From Streptomyces sp. NBC_01351 (GTDB taxonomy: Bacteria > Actinomycetota > Actinomycetes > Streptomycetales > Streptomycetaceae): 64,000 nucleotides of DNA. A program made the translations under genes and the position numbers. Every line of letters begins with the position of its first letter. Position 1 is the stretch's first letter. The notes under the pieces are model-generated. The model saw nothing but the letters and a program-made list of their open reading frames with translations, was not told the origin of the DNA and searched no databases. The DNA is taken from assembly GCF_036237315.1 (NCBI RefSeq), contig NZ_CP108356.1, forward strand, positions 1,178,001 through 1,242,000. Direction: 5' to 3'. Positions 51,658 to 58,374 of this stretch are shown here, one piece after another.

Positions 51658-52080
51658 TCAGCGCGAGCGGGCAGGCCCGTCAGACGCGACCGGCGGCATG
51701 GCCGGTGTGACGGCCGCGGCCCGGGAGGCGGGCGCCGGGGACTCGGTGTCGGGGACACGAGCCAGGCTGTTCAGAACCTCGCCAAGAACCTGGGCGTGGG
51801 AGTCGCGGACGGTGACTGCGTGTGCCAGGCGGCGGGTGGCGTCGGAGATGTGGCCGACATCCACGGATTCGATCGTGCGGTCGGGGTGAGTCAGCCGGTG
51901 CAGCTGCTCGGTGTGGAAGGCGACGGCGCGGTCGGCGTACTGCAGGGCATCGAAGCTGTTGAGCAGGGCGTAGCGCATGCTGCCGGGCACGGCGTCCGCG
52001 GCGAGGCCGGTGACCGGGCGGCCGTAGAGCGCTTCGATCTGCGCGCCCGCCGCCCGGGAGGCGGCGTACGGATCGGGCAC
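51658..52080 (-). CDS. Small helical hypothetical protein
   Basis: A 140-residue protein (MRYALLNSFDALQYADRAVA, then RRLAHAVTVRDSHAQVLGEV). The GTG at 52080 follows the TGA of the upstream frame without a gap. The VRDSHAQVL motif recurs as ARDGRAQVL in the gene at 52528, so these neighbours are probably diverged paralogues. Function unknown. Confidence 0.65.
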   Translation of the reverse strand: MPDPYAASRAAGAQIEALYGRPVTGLAADAVPGSMRYALLNSFDALQYADRAVAFHTEQLHRLTHPDRTIESVDVGHISDATRRLAHAVTVRDSHAQVLGEVLNSLARVPDTESPAPASRAAAVTPAMPPVASDGPARSR

Positions 52081-52531
52081 TCAGCGCCCCCGTGCCGCCG
52101 CCACGCCCTCGACGCCGGTGGGCGCGGGCCGTAGGCCGCTGGCCGCTGCCCACGACAGCGGACCGGACCTGGAGGGGGGCGGCCGGCGGACGGGCGGCTG
52201 GCGGCGGCATCGCGGAGAGCAGCTTCTCCAGCGCGATGCGGTAGCCGGTGCGGCCGGCCAGTGCGGCCTCCAGCCACTCGGCGTCGAACCGGAGCGTGTC
52301 CGAGGACAGCGAGTCCAGTTCGGCGTCGGGGGCCATGGCAGCGTGGACACGGTCGCGGACGCGTACGACCTGGGCCTCGGCCACGGCGAGGAAGGCGCGC
52401 AGTTCCAGGGCACGGACCAGGGCGGGCGAGCTGCCGGGGCGGACCGCGCGCTGGTGCAGCTGGTCCAAGGGCCCACCGAACACCTGCTCCAGGCGGGCGT
52501 CTTGGGTACTGGGCTTGCAAGCGTCGCTCAT
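52081..52531 (-). CDS. Small helical hypothetical protein, possible frameshift at 3' end
   Basis: Starts SDACKPSTQDARLEQVFGGP and reads ALELRAFLAVAEAQVVRVRD through LEKLLSAMPPPAARPPAAPL. In its own frame it would continue to 51680 across the whole next gene. In the neighbouring frame it would end APTGVEGVAAARGR at the TGA 52081, directly before the next GTG. A one-base change in the six-C run near 52173-52178 would give the shorter form, so I give 52081 as the end. About 150 residues. Confidence 0.5.
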
Positions 52532-52971
52532 CGGGCACCGCCCCTGATCCGCGCGGGCTGTGCCGGGACGGCAGTGGGCAAGGTCGTTGTCATCCGGGGT
52601 CCGAAGCGCCGCTGGATGCGGGCCTGCTCGACGGGGGACTCCAAGAGGAACCGGAGGACCTGCGCCCGACCGTCACGGGCGGCAACCGCGTAGTTCACAC
52701 GGTGGGCCAACTCCATCACCGGGTCGTCCAGCACGTCCCCCGGCGCCGTCTCCAGCGCGGAGACCAGAGCGTCCTCGGCCGTCTCCACTCCCTGCTGCGC
52801 CTCGGTGAGCAGCGCGTACCAGCGGACCACCTGGGTGGCACTGGGGTAGGCGTGCGGAGCGGCCTGTACGGCCTGGGCCAGTTCGGGCAGCCCCAGGCTG
52901 AACTGGGCCTCGATCCGCTCGGCGAACAAGCCGAGCACGTCGCCGTCGAAGACGTCGGGGATGTCGGACAC
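52528..52971 (-). CDS. Small helical hypothetical protein
   Basis: A 147-residue protein (AERIEAQFSLGLPELAQAVQ, then ELAHRVNYAVAARDGRAQVL). It shares the last motif with the 51658 gene. The stop overlaps the next ATG (ATGA). Part of the operon that the palindrome at 53396-53420 precedes. Function unknown. Confidence 0.7.
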   Translation of the reverse strand: MSDIPDVFDGDVLGLFAERIEAQFSLGLPELAQAVQAAPHAYPSATQVVRWYALLTEAQQGVETAEDALVSALETAPGDVLDDPVMELAHRVNYAVAARDGRAQVLRFLLESPVEQARIQRRFGPRMTTTLPTAVPAQPARIRGGAR

Positions 52972-53009
52972 GAAAGGTGGCTCCTGGAAGAGGGGAACGT
53001 ACGGGCGGG

Positions 53010-53315
53010 TCAGTTCGGGCGACGGCTGCCGTCGCGACGGAGGTCACCGTCGTCAACCCAGCCGGTGATGCCCGAGGCGGTGGTGACGTGCAGCCAGGCG
53101 CCGTCGGTGACCGAAGCCGTGAACGGCTCCCCGCGCCGCAGCACACCGACAGCCGCGGAGTCACCGTCGGCACGGGCATGGACTGCGAAGGCGAGCACCG
53201 GCTCGGCCCGCCGAGCCGAAAGGGGCGTGACGGGGCTGAGTACCGCGGTGGCAGCGGAACGGGATGAGGTGCCACTCAGGACGGTGGCGGTGATGGACGC
53301 GGGTGTGTGGCACAC
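53010..53315 (-). CDS. Small protein with SH3b-like domain
   Basis: A 101-residue protein. VLAFAVHARADGDSAAVGVL, then RRGEPFTASVTDGAWLHVTT and GITGWVDDGDL follow the bacterial SH3 pattern (V.A..G....V..L..G......D..W..V....G..GWV). It binds cell-wall or other ligands in related proteins. GTG/ATG start at 53315 with GGAG upstream. First gene after the palindromic operator at 53396. Confidence 0.65.
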   Translation of the reverse strand: MCHTPASITATVLSGTSSRSAATAVLSPVTPLSARRAEPVLAFAVHARADGDSAAVGVLRRGEPFTASVTDGAWLHVTTASGITGWVDDGDLRRDGSRRPN

Positions 53316-53387
53316 AGCGGATGGCTCCAGACCAGGCAGAACAACAGGAAGTGACCGCCCTCAGTGGGGCGGTGGTGTTGCAAAGGG

Positions 53388-53440
53388 TCTGGAGAATCCC
53401 CGGTTTCCGAAACCGGGGATCGGCGGCTATATTGCGCGCC
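53388..53440 (-). promoter_or_regulatory. Palindromic operator with promoter-like TATA box, copy 1
   Basis: A 25-base palindrome (ATCCCCGGTTTC plus C plus its complement) at 53396-53420, bordered by GGAGA and by GCTATATTGCGC. The whole block recurs at 56762. On the minus strand AATATAGC lies before the palindrome, so the palindrome sits over or just after the -10 region of a minus-strand promoter. Confidence 0.75.
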
Positions 53441-53476
53441 GCCGGTCCGCCGAAACGGGGTCGGCGAAAGCCGTGT

Positions 53477-54184
53477 TCAGCGTCCTTGAGGCCGACGGGA
53501 GACCGGCGGCACGGGTGTCGCCGGGGCGGTCTGGGCCGGGCTGCGGCGGGCGGTCGGAGCCGGCGGCGGTAGCGCAGGGGCCTCCTGGTCCGACCATGCC
53601 TCCCACCAATCGACCGCTGCGGCGTACGTCTCGAACCCGCCTTCGCGCAGGGTGTGAGTGTCGGAGTCCCAGTCGAACTGCTCCAGCAGGATCCGGAATT
53701 CCGGCGCCGCCTGGGGGTCAAGGGAGCGCAGCATCACGACCGTCTGTACGGGGTCGCGCATGTCGTCGGTGTAGCTGGCCAGCAGGGCGAAGTGGTCACC
53801 ATCTCCGCGGACGCGCGCCTCCAGGGCCCTGGTGCGGTCGTCTGCGGGGTTGTGCACACCCTCCGGTGCGTCGAGCGCGTCGGAGGAACAGCCTCGGGCT
53901 ATCAGGTACGACTGGGCCATCGCGTACAGCGGGAGTTCCTTGGAGTCGACCTCGAAGGTGCGGGCGCGCAGGTCACGGGAAACGTGAACGGCTCGGAGCT
54001 GCGGGCTTCCCGGAATGCCGTACGTGGCTCCCTCGTCGAGGAGGACGAAGTAGGCGTCGGTGTACGTGCGGTACTCGCCGAGCACCTTGAAGGAAGAGAT
54101 GTCGAGATCTTCGTAGTGCTGCTGGTGGCCGTCATCGGCGGGCTCGAAGCCGTCCAGTTCGTAGTCGGGTCGGTGAAGAGGCAC
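53477..54184 (-). CDS. Hypothetical acidic protein
   Basis: A 235-residue protein (FKVLGEYRTYTDAYFVLLDE, YTDDMRDPVQTVVMLRSLDP, then FETYAAAVDWWEAWSDQEAP). The GTG at 54184 follows GAAGGAAG; the frame opens earlier, at 54235. It ends about 60 bases before the palindromic operator. No family recognised. Confidence 0.6.
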   Translation of the reverse strand: MPLHRPDYELDGFEPADDGHQQHYEDLDISSFKVLGEYRTYTDAYFVLLDEGATYGIPGSPQLRAVHVSRDLRARTFEVDSKELPLYAMAQSYLIARGCSSDALDAPEGVHNPADDRTRALEARVRGDGDHFALLASYTDDMRDPVQTVVMLRSLDPQAAPEFRILLEQFDWDSDTHTLREGGFETYAAAVDWWEAWSDQEAPALPPPAPTARRSPAQTAPATPVPPVSRRPQGR

Positions 54185-54241
54185 GTGTGGCGGGCTTCCT
54201 TCTTCAGGGGCGGAGGGGGACGAACCCCGGGGCACCTTGGG

Positions 54242-54916
54242 TCAGTGCTGTCGGGCTTGTGCCGGCCAGGCCCCGGCCGGGCGGGCAGGCAAAGGCGTGG
54301 CCATGGCCGGTGGACGGCGGGTGCCCAGCAGCGCGGTCCGGCCGGTGTCGGTCAAGACGACCGGCTGGCCGACGGTTAGCGCCCGGGACGTGTCCCGGGT
54401 GACGAGTCCGTGGGATTCCAGGCGCTGGAATGCCGGAAGGTCGATGAGACGGCCCTGGACTGTTCGGACCGAGACCCGGTGGGTGAGGAGGTGTTCGCGC
54501 ATCGTGCCGCCGCCGGCGAGCGAGAGGAGCGCCGCGAAGTCGTGCGCCGTCAGCTCGTCGTCAGCAGGGACGAGGGCCGGGGCGGCGGCCTTGACCGCCT
54601 CCAAGGCGGCAGCGACACCCTCCTGCAGCCGGTCGCGGGCGGCCGTGGCCTGGGCCAGGTCGTGCACAGTCCGGCGCAGGCGGTCCAGGAGCGGGATATC
54701 CAGGGGGTAGCTGCCGGAGGACAGGCGCTTCAGTACGTTGCGGTGGTACGCGACCGCGCCCTCGGCATTCACCAGTTCCCGGTGTACGGCAGCGAGCGCG
54801 GCCCGCTCCTCCAGGAGCAGCCCGCGGAGATGGTCGTGATGCAGAACGGTCAGGTCGCCGACGACTTGCTCAATGGCGGCGTCCAGGGCGGTTGCCGGGG
54901 ATTCGCGGGCGGTCAC
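54242..54916 (-). CDS. Helical hypothetical protein
   Basis: A 224-residue protein with an N-terminal helical bundle (LHHDHLRGLLLEERAALAAV, AEGAVAYHRNVLKRLSSGSY) and a C-terminal winged-helix-like part (RLIDLPAFQRLESHGLVTRD). GTG start overlapping the stop of the upstream gene (GTGA). The 'E.AVAYHRN.L' style resembles the 46791 protein. Function unknown. Confidence 0.65.
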   Translation of the reverse strand: MTARESPATALDAAIEQVVGDLTVLHHDHLRGLLLEERAALAAVHRELVNAEGAVAYHRNVLKRLSSGSYPLDIPLLDRLRRTVHDLAQATAARDRLQEGVAAALEAVKAAAPALVPADDELTAHDFAALLSLAGGGTMREHLLTHRVSVRTVQGRLIDLPAFQRLESHGLVTRDTSRALTVGQPVVLTDTGRTALLGTRRPPAMATPLPARPAGAWPAQARQH

Positions 54917-55548
54917 GACGGGCGGCAGTCGCAGTCGGCCGGGATGGCGGCCAGAAGGGCCGAGCGGCGGTAGGACTTGCGGCGCCGGCCGTCGCCGAGG
55001 GTGATCTCGCGGCTGGCCACCTCGTACGGGCGCAGCAGGGTGGCCAGGCGGGTCTGGGTGAGTTCGGCGTACGGCCAGCGTCCTTCGGCGATGCCGGGCA
55101 GGGTGCGCAGCTCCGCGACGAGGTCGGCGGAGGACAGTGCGTCCGGGCTCCCGTGGAAGGCGAAGACGTCCAGGCAGGCGGCCAGGATGCACGGGGCGGC
55201 GAAGGCCGAGATCGCGTTCTCGGCGGGGCGACTGAGTACGGTCGGCGGCTGCTCGGGGTCGGTGCACGGCGAGCAGCAGGTGTCGGCGCCAAGGAGGTAC
55301 GAGACCTGTCGGCCCGCCTGCGCATGCTCGACCAGCAGATTGCTCAGGTCGTCGAGTTCCTTATCCTGAGCGGCTTCGGTGGTGGGCTGCGGTCGGCTGG
55401 CCCAGGCGCTCAGTTCCGCCTCCACTTCCAGCTGACGTTCGCGAGCATCCAGCAGGTCCTGGTGGCGCGGATGCGGCGCCGGACGGGGCGCGAGGAGGGC
55501 CGTCATCAGGGCCTGGAGCAGGGAGGCTGACTGGGTGAGGTTGGTCAT
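54913..55548 (-). CDS. Hypothetical protein with DUF3631-like C-terminus
   Basis: A 211-residue protein. The C-terminal half (ADLVAELRTLPGIAEGRWPY, then ATLLRPYEVASREITLGDGR and RKSYRRSALLAAI) resembles the end of DUF3631 proteins, the part that follows the helicase core in primase-like proteins. The N-terminal half is helical with a CCSPCTDP Cys cluster. ATG at 55548; overlaps both neighbours. Confidence 0.65.
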   Translation of the reverse strand: MTNLTQSASLLQALMTALLAPRPAPHPRHQDLLDARERQLEVEAELSAWASRPQPTTEAAQDKELDDLSNLLVEHAQAGRQVSYLLGADTCCSPCTDPEQPPTVLSRPAENAISAFAAPCILAACLDVFAFHGSPDALSSADLVAELRTLPGIAEGRWPYAELTQTRLATLLRPYEVASREITLGDGRRRKSYRRSALLAAIPADCDCRPS

Positions 55549-56048
55549 CGCGAAGGACCCTTCGGGGAATTCGTGGTGGCGATGCGGGCGGGTGCGGGGA
55601 GTCCGGGGACCGGGAACGCTGCGGCTGGAGGCGCCGGCGTGAAGGCAGGGCGGGGCCGGACTTGTGGTGAGAGAGAACGAGCCGCGTACGCGCGGGGCCC
55701 GGCTGCGGGGCGGGGGCGGCCGACGCGGGCCCGGACGGTGTCGTAGATGTCGTGCTTGGCGCGGGGGCGTACGGCGACGACGTGAACGTTGGTGCGGTGG
55801 CTGGAGCCGGGCGGGGCCGGGCGGTAGTCGTAGACGATGCGGTACTGCACCCGGGAGCCGAGGTAGAGCTTGCGGTAGCCGGTCAGCTCGGCGGTGAGTT
55901 CGGGCCCTCTCACCTGGGCGCGCACGACGTCCTGGATGAGGGCGAGTCCCAGGTCGCGCATGTCGCCCGGAGCGGCGAGCAGGTCGTTGAGGGCATCGGG
56001 GTGAAAGGAGAGGCCGAACGCCGGCGGAGGCTGCGGTGGGTGCGTCAC
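55545..56048 (-). CDS. RelE/ParE-like toxin-type protein
   Basis: A 167-residue protein. Residues about 10-110 match the RelE/ParE fold: LIQDVVRAQVRGPELTAEL, KLYLGSRVQYRIVYDYR, and VHVVAVRPRAKHDIYDTVRA with the basic residues expected in an mRNA interferase. A Pro/Ala-rich tail of about 50 residues is unusual. GTG start overlapping the DUF4913 stop. No antitoxin-like gene is adjacent, so it may be an orphan or a fused regulator. Confidence 0.75.
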   Translation of the reverse strand: MTHPPQPPPAFGLSFHPDALNDLLAAPGDMRDLGLALIQDVVRAQVRGPELTAELTGYRKLYLGSRVQYRIVYDYRPAPPGSSHRTNVHVVAVRPRAKHDIYDTVRARVGRPRPAAGPRAYAARSLSPQVRPRPAFTPAPPAAAFPVPGLPAPARIATTNSPKGPSR

Positions 56049-56710
56049 AACGCGGCCCCGTCCGGGGCCAGGGTGCCGCCGGTCGTCTGGGCCTCCGACT
56101 CGCGGGCGGCGGACCGTGCGGAGGGGCCCGGCCCGCGCAGCAGGCGATGCTCGGCACGGTCCGGGTCGGTCTGGCAGGCGCTCAGGGGGCCGCCGGGGGC
56201 ACGGACGTAAGCCATGCAGTGGGTGAGGAAGTCCCGGTGCCACACGAACATGCCACTGGGGCCGGCCTCGGCGTCCTTGTGCTGGTGGTAGGCCATCCAC
56301 AGTGCGTGCAGCCACGCGACGACGTCGAGGTGCTCCTGCCACTGCTCGCACCATGGTGCCGCGGTGGTGATCTCGGCGCCGTAGACGTCCATGAGGTGGT
56401 CGTCCACCCAGTCGGTCAGCGCAGCGATTTCGTCCTCGTACTCCTCGCCTTCCAGCTCCAAGATCGGCTTGGGGTCCGGCGGCGGGGTGGGGGTGGTGAA
56501 CGACGGCATGGCGGGGAACCCGGCGAAGGGCATGCTCGCGGCCATCGGGTCCGCAGGCGGCACGGAGGCCAGTGTGTCGATCATGCGGGCCTGCTCGGCC
56601 GACTGGTCGAGCAGCTTGCGGACGGACGCCTCGATCGATTCGAGGTCAGCGTCTGGCAGACGGACCGGCTCTATTTCCCCGCCATGGCGGGGCTCGGCAG
56701 ATTCGGACAC
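56045..56710 (-). CDS. DUF4913-family protein
   Basis: A 221-residue protein. After a Pro-rich linker it has VYGAEITTAAPWCEQWQEHL, DVVAWLHALWMAYHQHKDAE and FVWHRDFLTHCMAYV, the signature of DUF4913, found beside replication and transfer genes on Streptomyces elements. It is the first gene after the palindromic operator at 56769. Function unknown. Confidence 0.85.
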   Translation of the reverse strand: MSESAEPRHGGEIEPVRLPDADLESIEASVRKLLDQSAEQARMIDTLASVPPADPMAASMPFAGFPAMPSFTTPTPPPDPKPILELEGEEYEDEIAALTDWVDDHLMDVYGAEITTAAPWCEQWQEHLDVVAWLHALWMAYHQHKDAEAGPSGMFVWHRDFLTHCMAYVRAPGGPLSACQTDPDRAEHRLLRGPGPSARSAARESEAQTTGGTLAPDGAAL

Positions 56711-56761
56711 GAAAGGGGTTCTCCTTGCAGCCAGGGCCGTGAATTCGATGGCCCTGATGGT

Positions 56762-56815
56762 CCGGAGAATCCCCGGTTTCGGAAACCGGGGATCTGCCGC
56801 TATATTCCGCCTGCC
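56762..56815 (-). promoter_or_regulatory. Palindromic operator with promoter-like TATA box, copy 2
   Basis: Palindrome at 56769-56793, identical in its arms to copy 1 (only the central base differs), bordered by GGAGA and GCTATATTCCGC. It precedes the DUF4913 operon. Two copies in front of two operons point to a common regulator. Confidence 0.75.
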
Positions 56816-56842
56816 ACGGGATCGGGCTGTGGTGCAGCCCGG

Positions 56843-57598
56843 TCAGGAGGTCAGGTCGAAATCGCCCTGGGAATGCACCTGCCGGACCGTCTCGGTGAGG
56901 CGCTCGGAGGCAACAGCCGCGTACTCCTTCGTCTTCTCGATGCCGATGAAGTCGCGACCCTCCAGCAGCGCGGCGACCCCGGTGCTGCCCGATCCGGCGC
57001 AGAAGTCGAGCACGGTGCCGCCGAGAGGGGCGATCTTCACCAGCTCCCGCATCACCTCGACCGGCTTCTGCGTGATGTGCCGGCGAGCCTTGCCCGAGGG
57101 CTGCGAGGCGCTGTACAAGCCGGGCAGGTAGACCGGGTTCGCGGCGGCGTCGATCTTGCCCTTCGCGCCCCAGACGATGAATTCGCAGTCCTGCCGGAAC
57201 TTACCCTTCTGCGGCCTGGCCTGCGGCTTGTGCCAGGTCAGGACGCCCAGCCACAGCCAGCCAGCGGCCTGGAGCGCGTCCGTGGTCGCCGGCAGCTGCC
57301 GCCAGTCGGTGAACAGCAGCGCCGTGCCCCCGACCTTGGTGGCCCGGTGGGCCTCGGTCATGATCTGGGTCAGCCAGAGCGTGTACGAGCGCTGGTCCAT
57401 GTTCTCGCCGACAAAGTCCGGCAGGGCGTGCTGGGCGTCCGCGGAGACGTACTTCTGGCGGGCTGAGCGGCTCGTGCGCTCCTTGGCAGTTCGGCCGCCG
57501 CTGTTGTACGGCGGGTCGGTGATGACGGAATCGGCGCAGCCGTCGGGCAGAGTCGCGAGCACGCTGAGCGCGTCGCCCTGGTGAAGGGAAAACGACAA
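56843..57598 (-). CDS. DNA methyltransferase, beta class (N6-A or N4-C)
   Basis: A protein of about 251 residues. DPPYN at 28-32 is catalytic motif IV and DFCAGSGSTGVAAL near 200 is the SAM-binding motif I; motif IV before motif I makes it a beta-class amino-methyltransferase, where DPPY usually means adenine. KPVEVMRELVKIAPLGG is motif X. The start is the TTG at 57598; the frame opens at 57739 but conserved sequence begins here. No restriction enzyme is nearby, so it is an orphan, perhaps protecting the element from host restriction. Confidence 0.88.
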   Translation of the reverse strand: MSFSLHQGDALSVLATLPDGCADSVITDPPYNSGGRTAKERTSRSARQKYVSADAQHALPDFVGENMDQRSYTLWLTQIMTEAHRATKVGGTALLFTDWRQLPATTDALQAAGWLWLGVLTWHKPQARPQKGKFRQDCEFIVWGAKGKIDAAANPVYLPGLYSASQPSGKARRHITQKPVEVMRELVKIAPLGGTVLDFCAGSGSTGVAALLEGRDFIGIEKTKEYAAVASERLTETVRQVHSQGDFDLTS

Positions 57599-57745
57599 AG
57601 GGGAACCCCAATTCAGTGAGGGATGCAGACGGGAAGGCTCCAGACCGTGCGGCGGCCATCGCAAGACATGCGGGCAGGCGGCGCGGGGAGGTCCCAAACT
57701 GTAGGTGACGATTCCCGGTTGAGACGCATCGCCGACCAAGAACCC

Positions 57746-57787
57746 CGGAAATCAGGCGGATTCCGCCCGTGATTTCGGTGACCGGGG
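57746..57787. repeat. Imperfect inverted repeat before the transfer leader
   Basis: GAAATCA.GGCGG pairs with CCGCCC.TGATTTC, flanked by CCCCGG and CCGGGG. It lies between the methyltransferase gene and the transfer leader and may be an operator for either; the outer arms echo the CCCCGG of the 53396/56769 palindromes. Confidence 0.5.
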
Positions 57788-57873
57788 ATTCGGGCTTACT
57801 GTCTTGTCACTGCCCGGCGGACACCGCTGATGGCGACCCTTCCCCGTTTCCCCCTCTCCCGCAGGAGGCCCCT

Positions 57874-57888
57874 GTGTTCCGTCCGTGA
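57874..57888 (+). CDS. Mini-ORF 1 (M-F-R-P-stop)
   Basis: GTG TTC CGT CCG TGA, five bases after AGGAGG (57863-57868). First of four tandem four-codon ORFs in the leader of the transfer operon. Confidence 0.6.
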   Translation: MFRP

Positions 57889-57962
57889 CCCCGCACGCAG
57901 CCATCGCTGCCGCCTCGCCGTTCCCTGCCCGCCCGCCGCAGACCCTGACAGGGAGGCCGCCC

Positions 57963-57977
57963 ATGTACCGCCCGTAA
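57963..57977 (+). CDS. Mini-ORF 2 (M-Y-R-P-stop)
   Basis: ATG TAC CGC CCG TAA, six bases after GGGAGG (57951-57956). It is followed by an AGGCAA-loop hairpin at 57989. Confidence 0.65.
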   Translation: MYRP

Positions 57978-57988
57978 TCCCCTTCCGC

Positions 57989-58016
57989 CCTGGTGGGCGA
58001 GGCAACGCTCACCAGG
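57989..58016 (+). promoter_or_regulatory. AGGCAA-loop hairpin in the transfer leader (1)
   Basis: CCTGGTGGGCG, loop AGGCAA, CGCTCACCAGG: an 11-base stem with one G-U pair at the fourth position from the loop. Confidence 0.65.
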
Positions 58017-58069
58017 CACCCCAGTTCGATCCCGGTTTCCCGCCCCGGCACCCCTCCAGGAGTTCGCTG

Positions 58070-58084
58070 ATGTTCCGCCCGTAA
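58070..58084 (+). CDS. Mini-ORF 3 (M-F-R-P-stop)
   Basis: ATG TTC CGC CCG TAA, seven bases after AGGAG (58058-58062). The same codons as mini-ORF 4. Confidence 0.65.
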   Translation: MFRP

Positions 58085-58157
58085 GACGCCCCGCCGTCCC
58101 GCTCTCCACCAGCCCGCCGCTGCGGGCCACTCCTTGAACGTCCCAGGAGGCACACCC

Positions 58158-58172
58158 ATGTTCCGCCCGTAA
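58158..58172 (+). CDS. Mini-ORF 4 (M-F-R-P-stop)
   Basis: ATG TTC CGC CCG TAA, seven bases after AGGAGG (58145-58150). It is followed by a second AGGCAA-loop hairpin at 58188. Confidence 0.65.
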   Translation: MFRP

Positions 58173-58187
58173 CCTCCCCCGTCCCAC

Positions 58188-58213
58188 CGGGTGTGTGAGG
58201 CAACACGCACCCG
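58188..58213 (+). promoter_or_regulatory. AGGCAA-loop hairpin in the transfer leader (2)
   Basis: CGGGTGTGTG, loop AGGCAA, CACGCACCCG: a 10-base stem. Base pairs differ from the hairpin at 57989 but pair compensatingly, and again the fourth pair from the loop is G-U. Confidence 0.65.
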
Positions 58214-58240
58214 AGCCGGGGCTCTTCGCCCACCTCCACC

Positions 58241-58286
58241 GCTCCGGCCGCACGGCCCTCCCCCTTTCACACCGTGCGGCCGGAGC
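58241..58286 (+). promoter_or_regulatory. Long hairpin before the transfer genes
   Basis: GCTCCGGCCGCACGG pairs perfectly with its complement across a 16-base loop. It has no U-tract. Placed between the mini-ORFs and the first structural gene it may act as an attenuator or an RNA-processing site. Confidence 0.55.
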
Positions 58287-58305
58287 CCACCCCGAGGACC
58301 TCCCC

Positions 58306-58374
58306 GTGACCCCTTCCTCTCCATCCCCACGTGACATCCCCGCAGCCCGCCGGCCGGAGGCCGCCCGGGAGTGA
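58306..58374 (+). CDS. Short leader ORF coupled to the NlpC/P60 gene
   Basis: A 22-codon ORF (GTG start seven bases after GAGGA) whose TGA overlaps the GTG of the lytic enzyme gene (GTGA). Its product is Pro/Arg/Ala-rich. Likely a translational coupler. Confidence 0.45.
   Translation: MTPSSPSPRDIPAARRPEAARE

Noticed and set aside
51680..52531. A 283-residue protein overlapping the whole next gene
   Set aside because: The last part is Arg/Pro/His-rich antiframe sequence; a shorter product ending at 52081 is more likely.
28183..58213. ANTAR-type hexaloop antiterminator sites
   Set aside because: ANTAR hairpins need A at loop position 1 and G at position 4; these loops have C at position 4, so they do not fit.
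57863..58213. CRISPR array or simple tandem repeat
   Set aside because: Only the ORF cores and hairpin loops are alike; the rest between them is unrelated and spacing varies (about 89, 107 and 88 bases).
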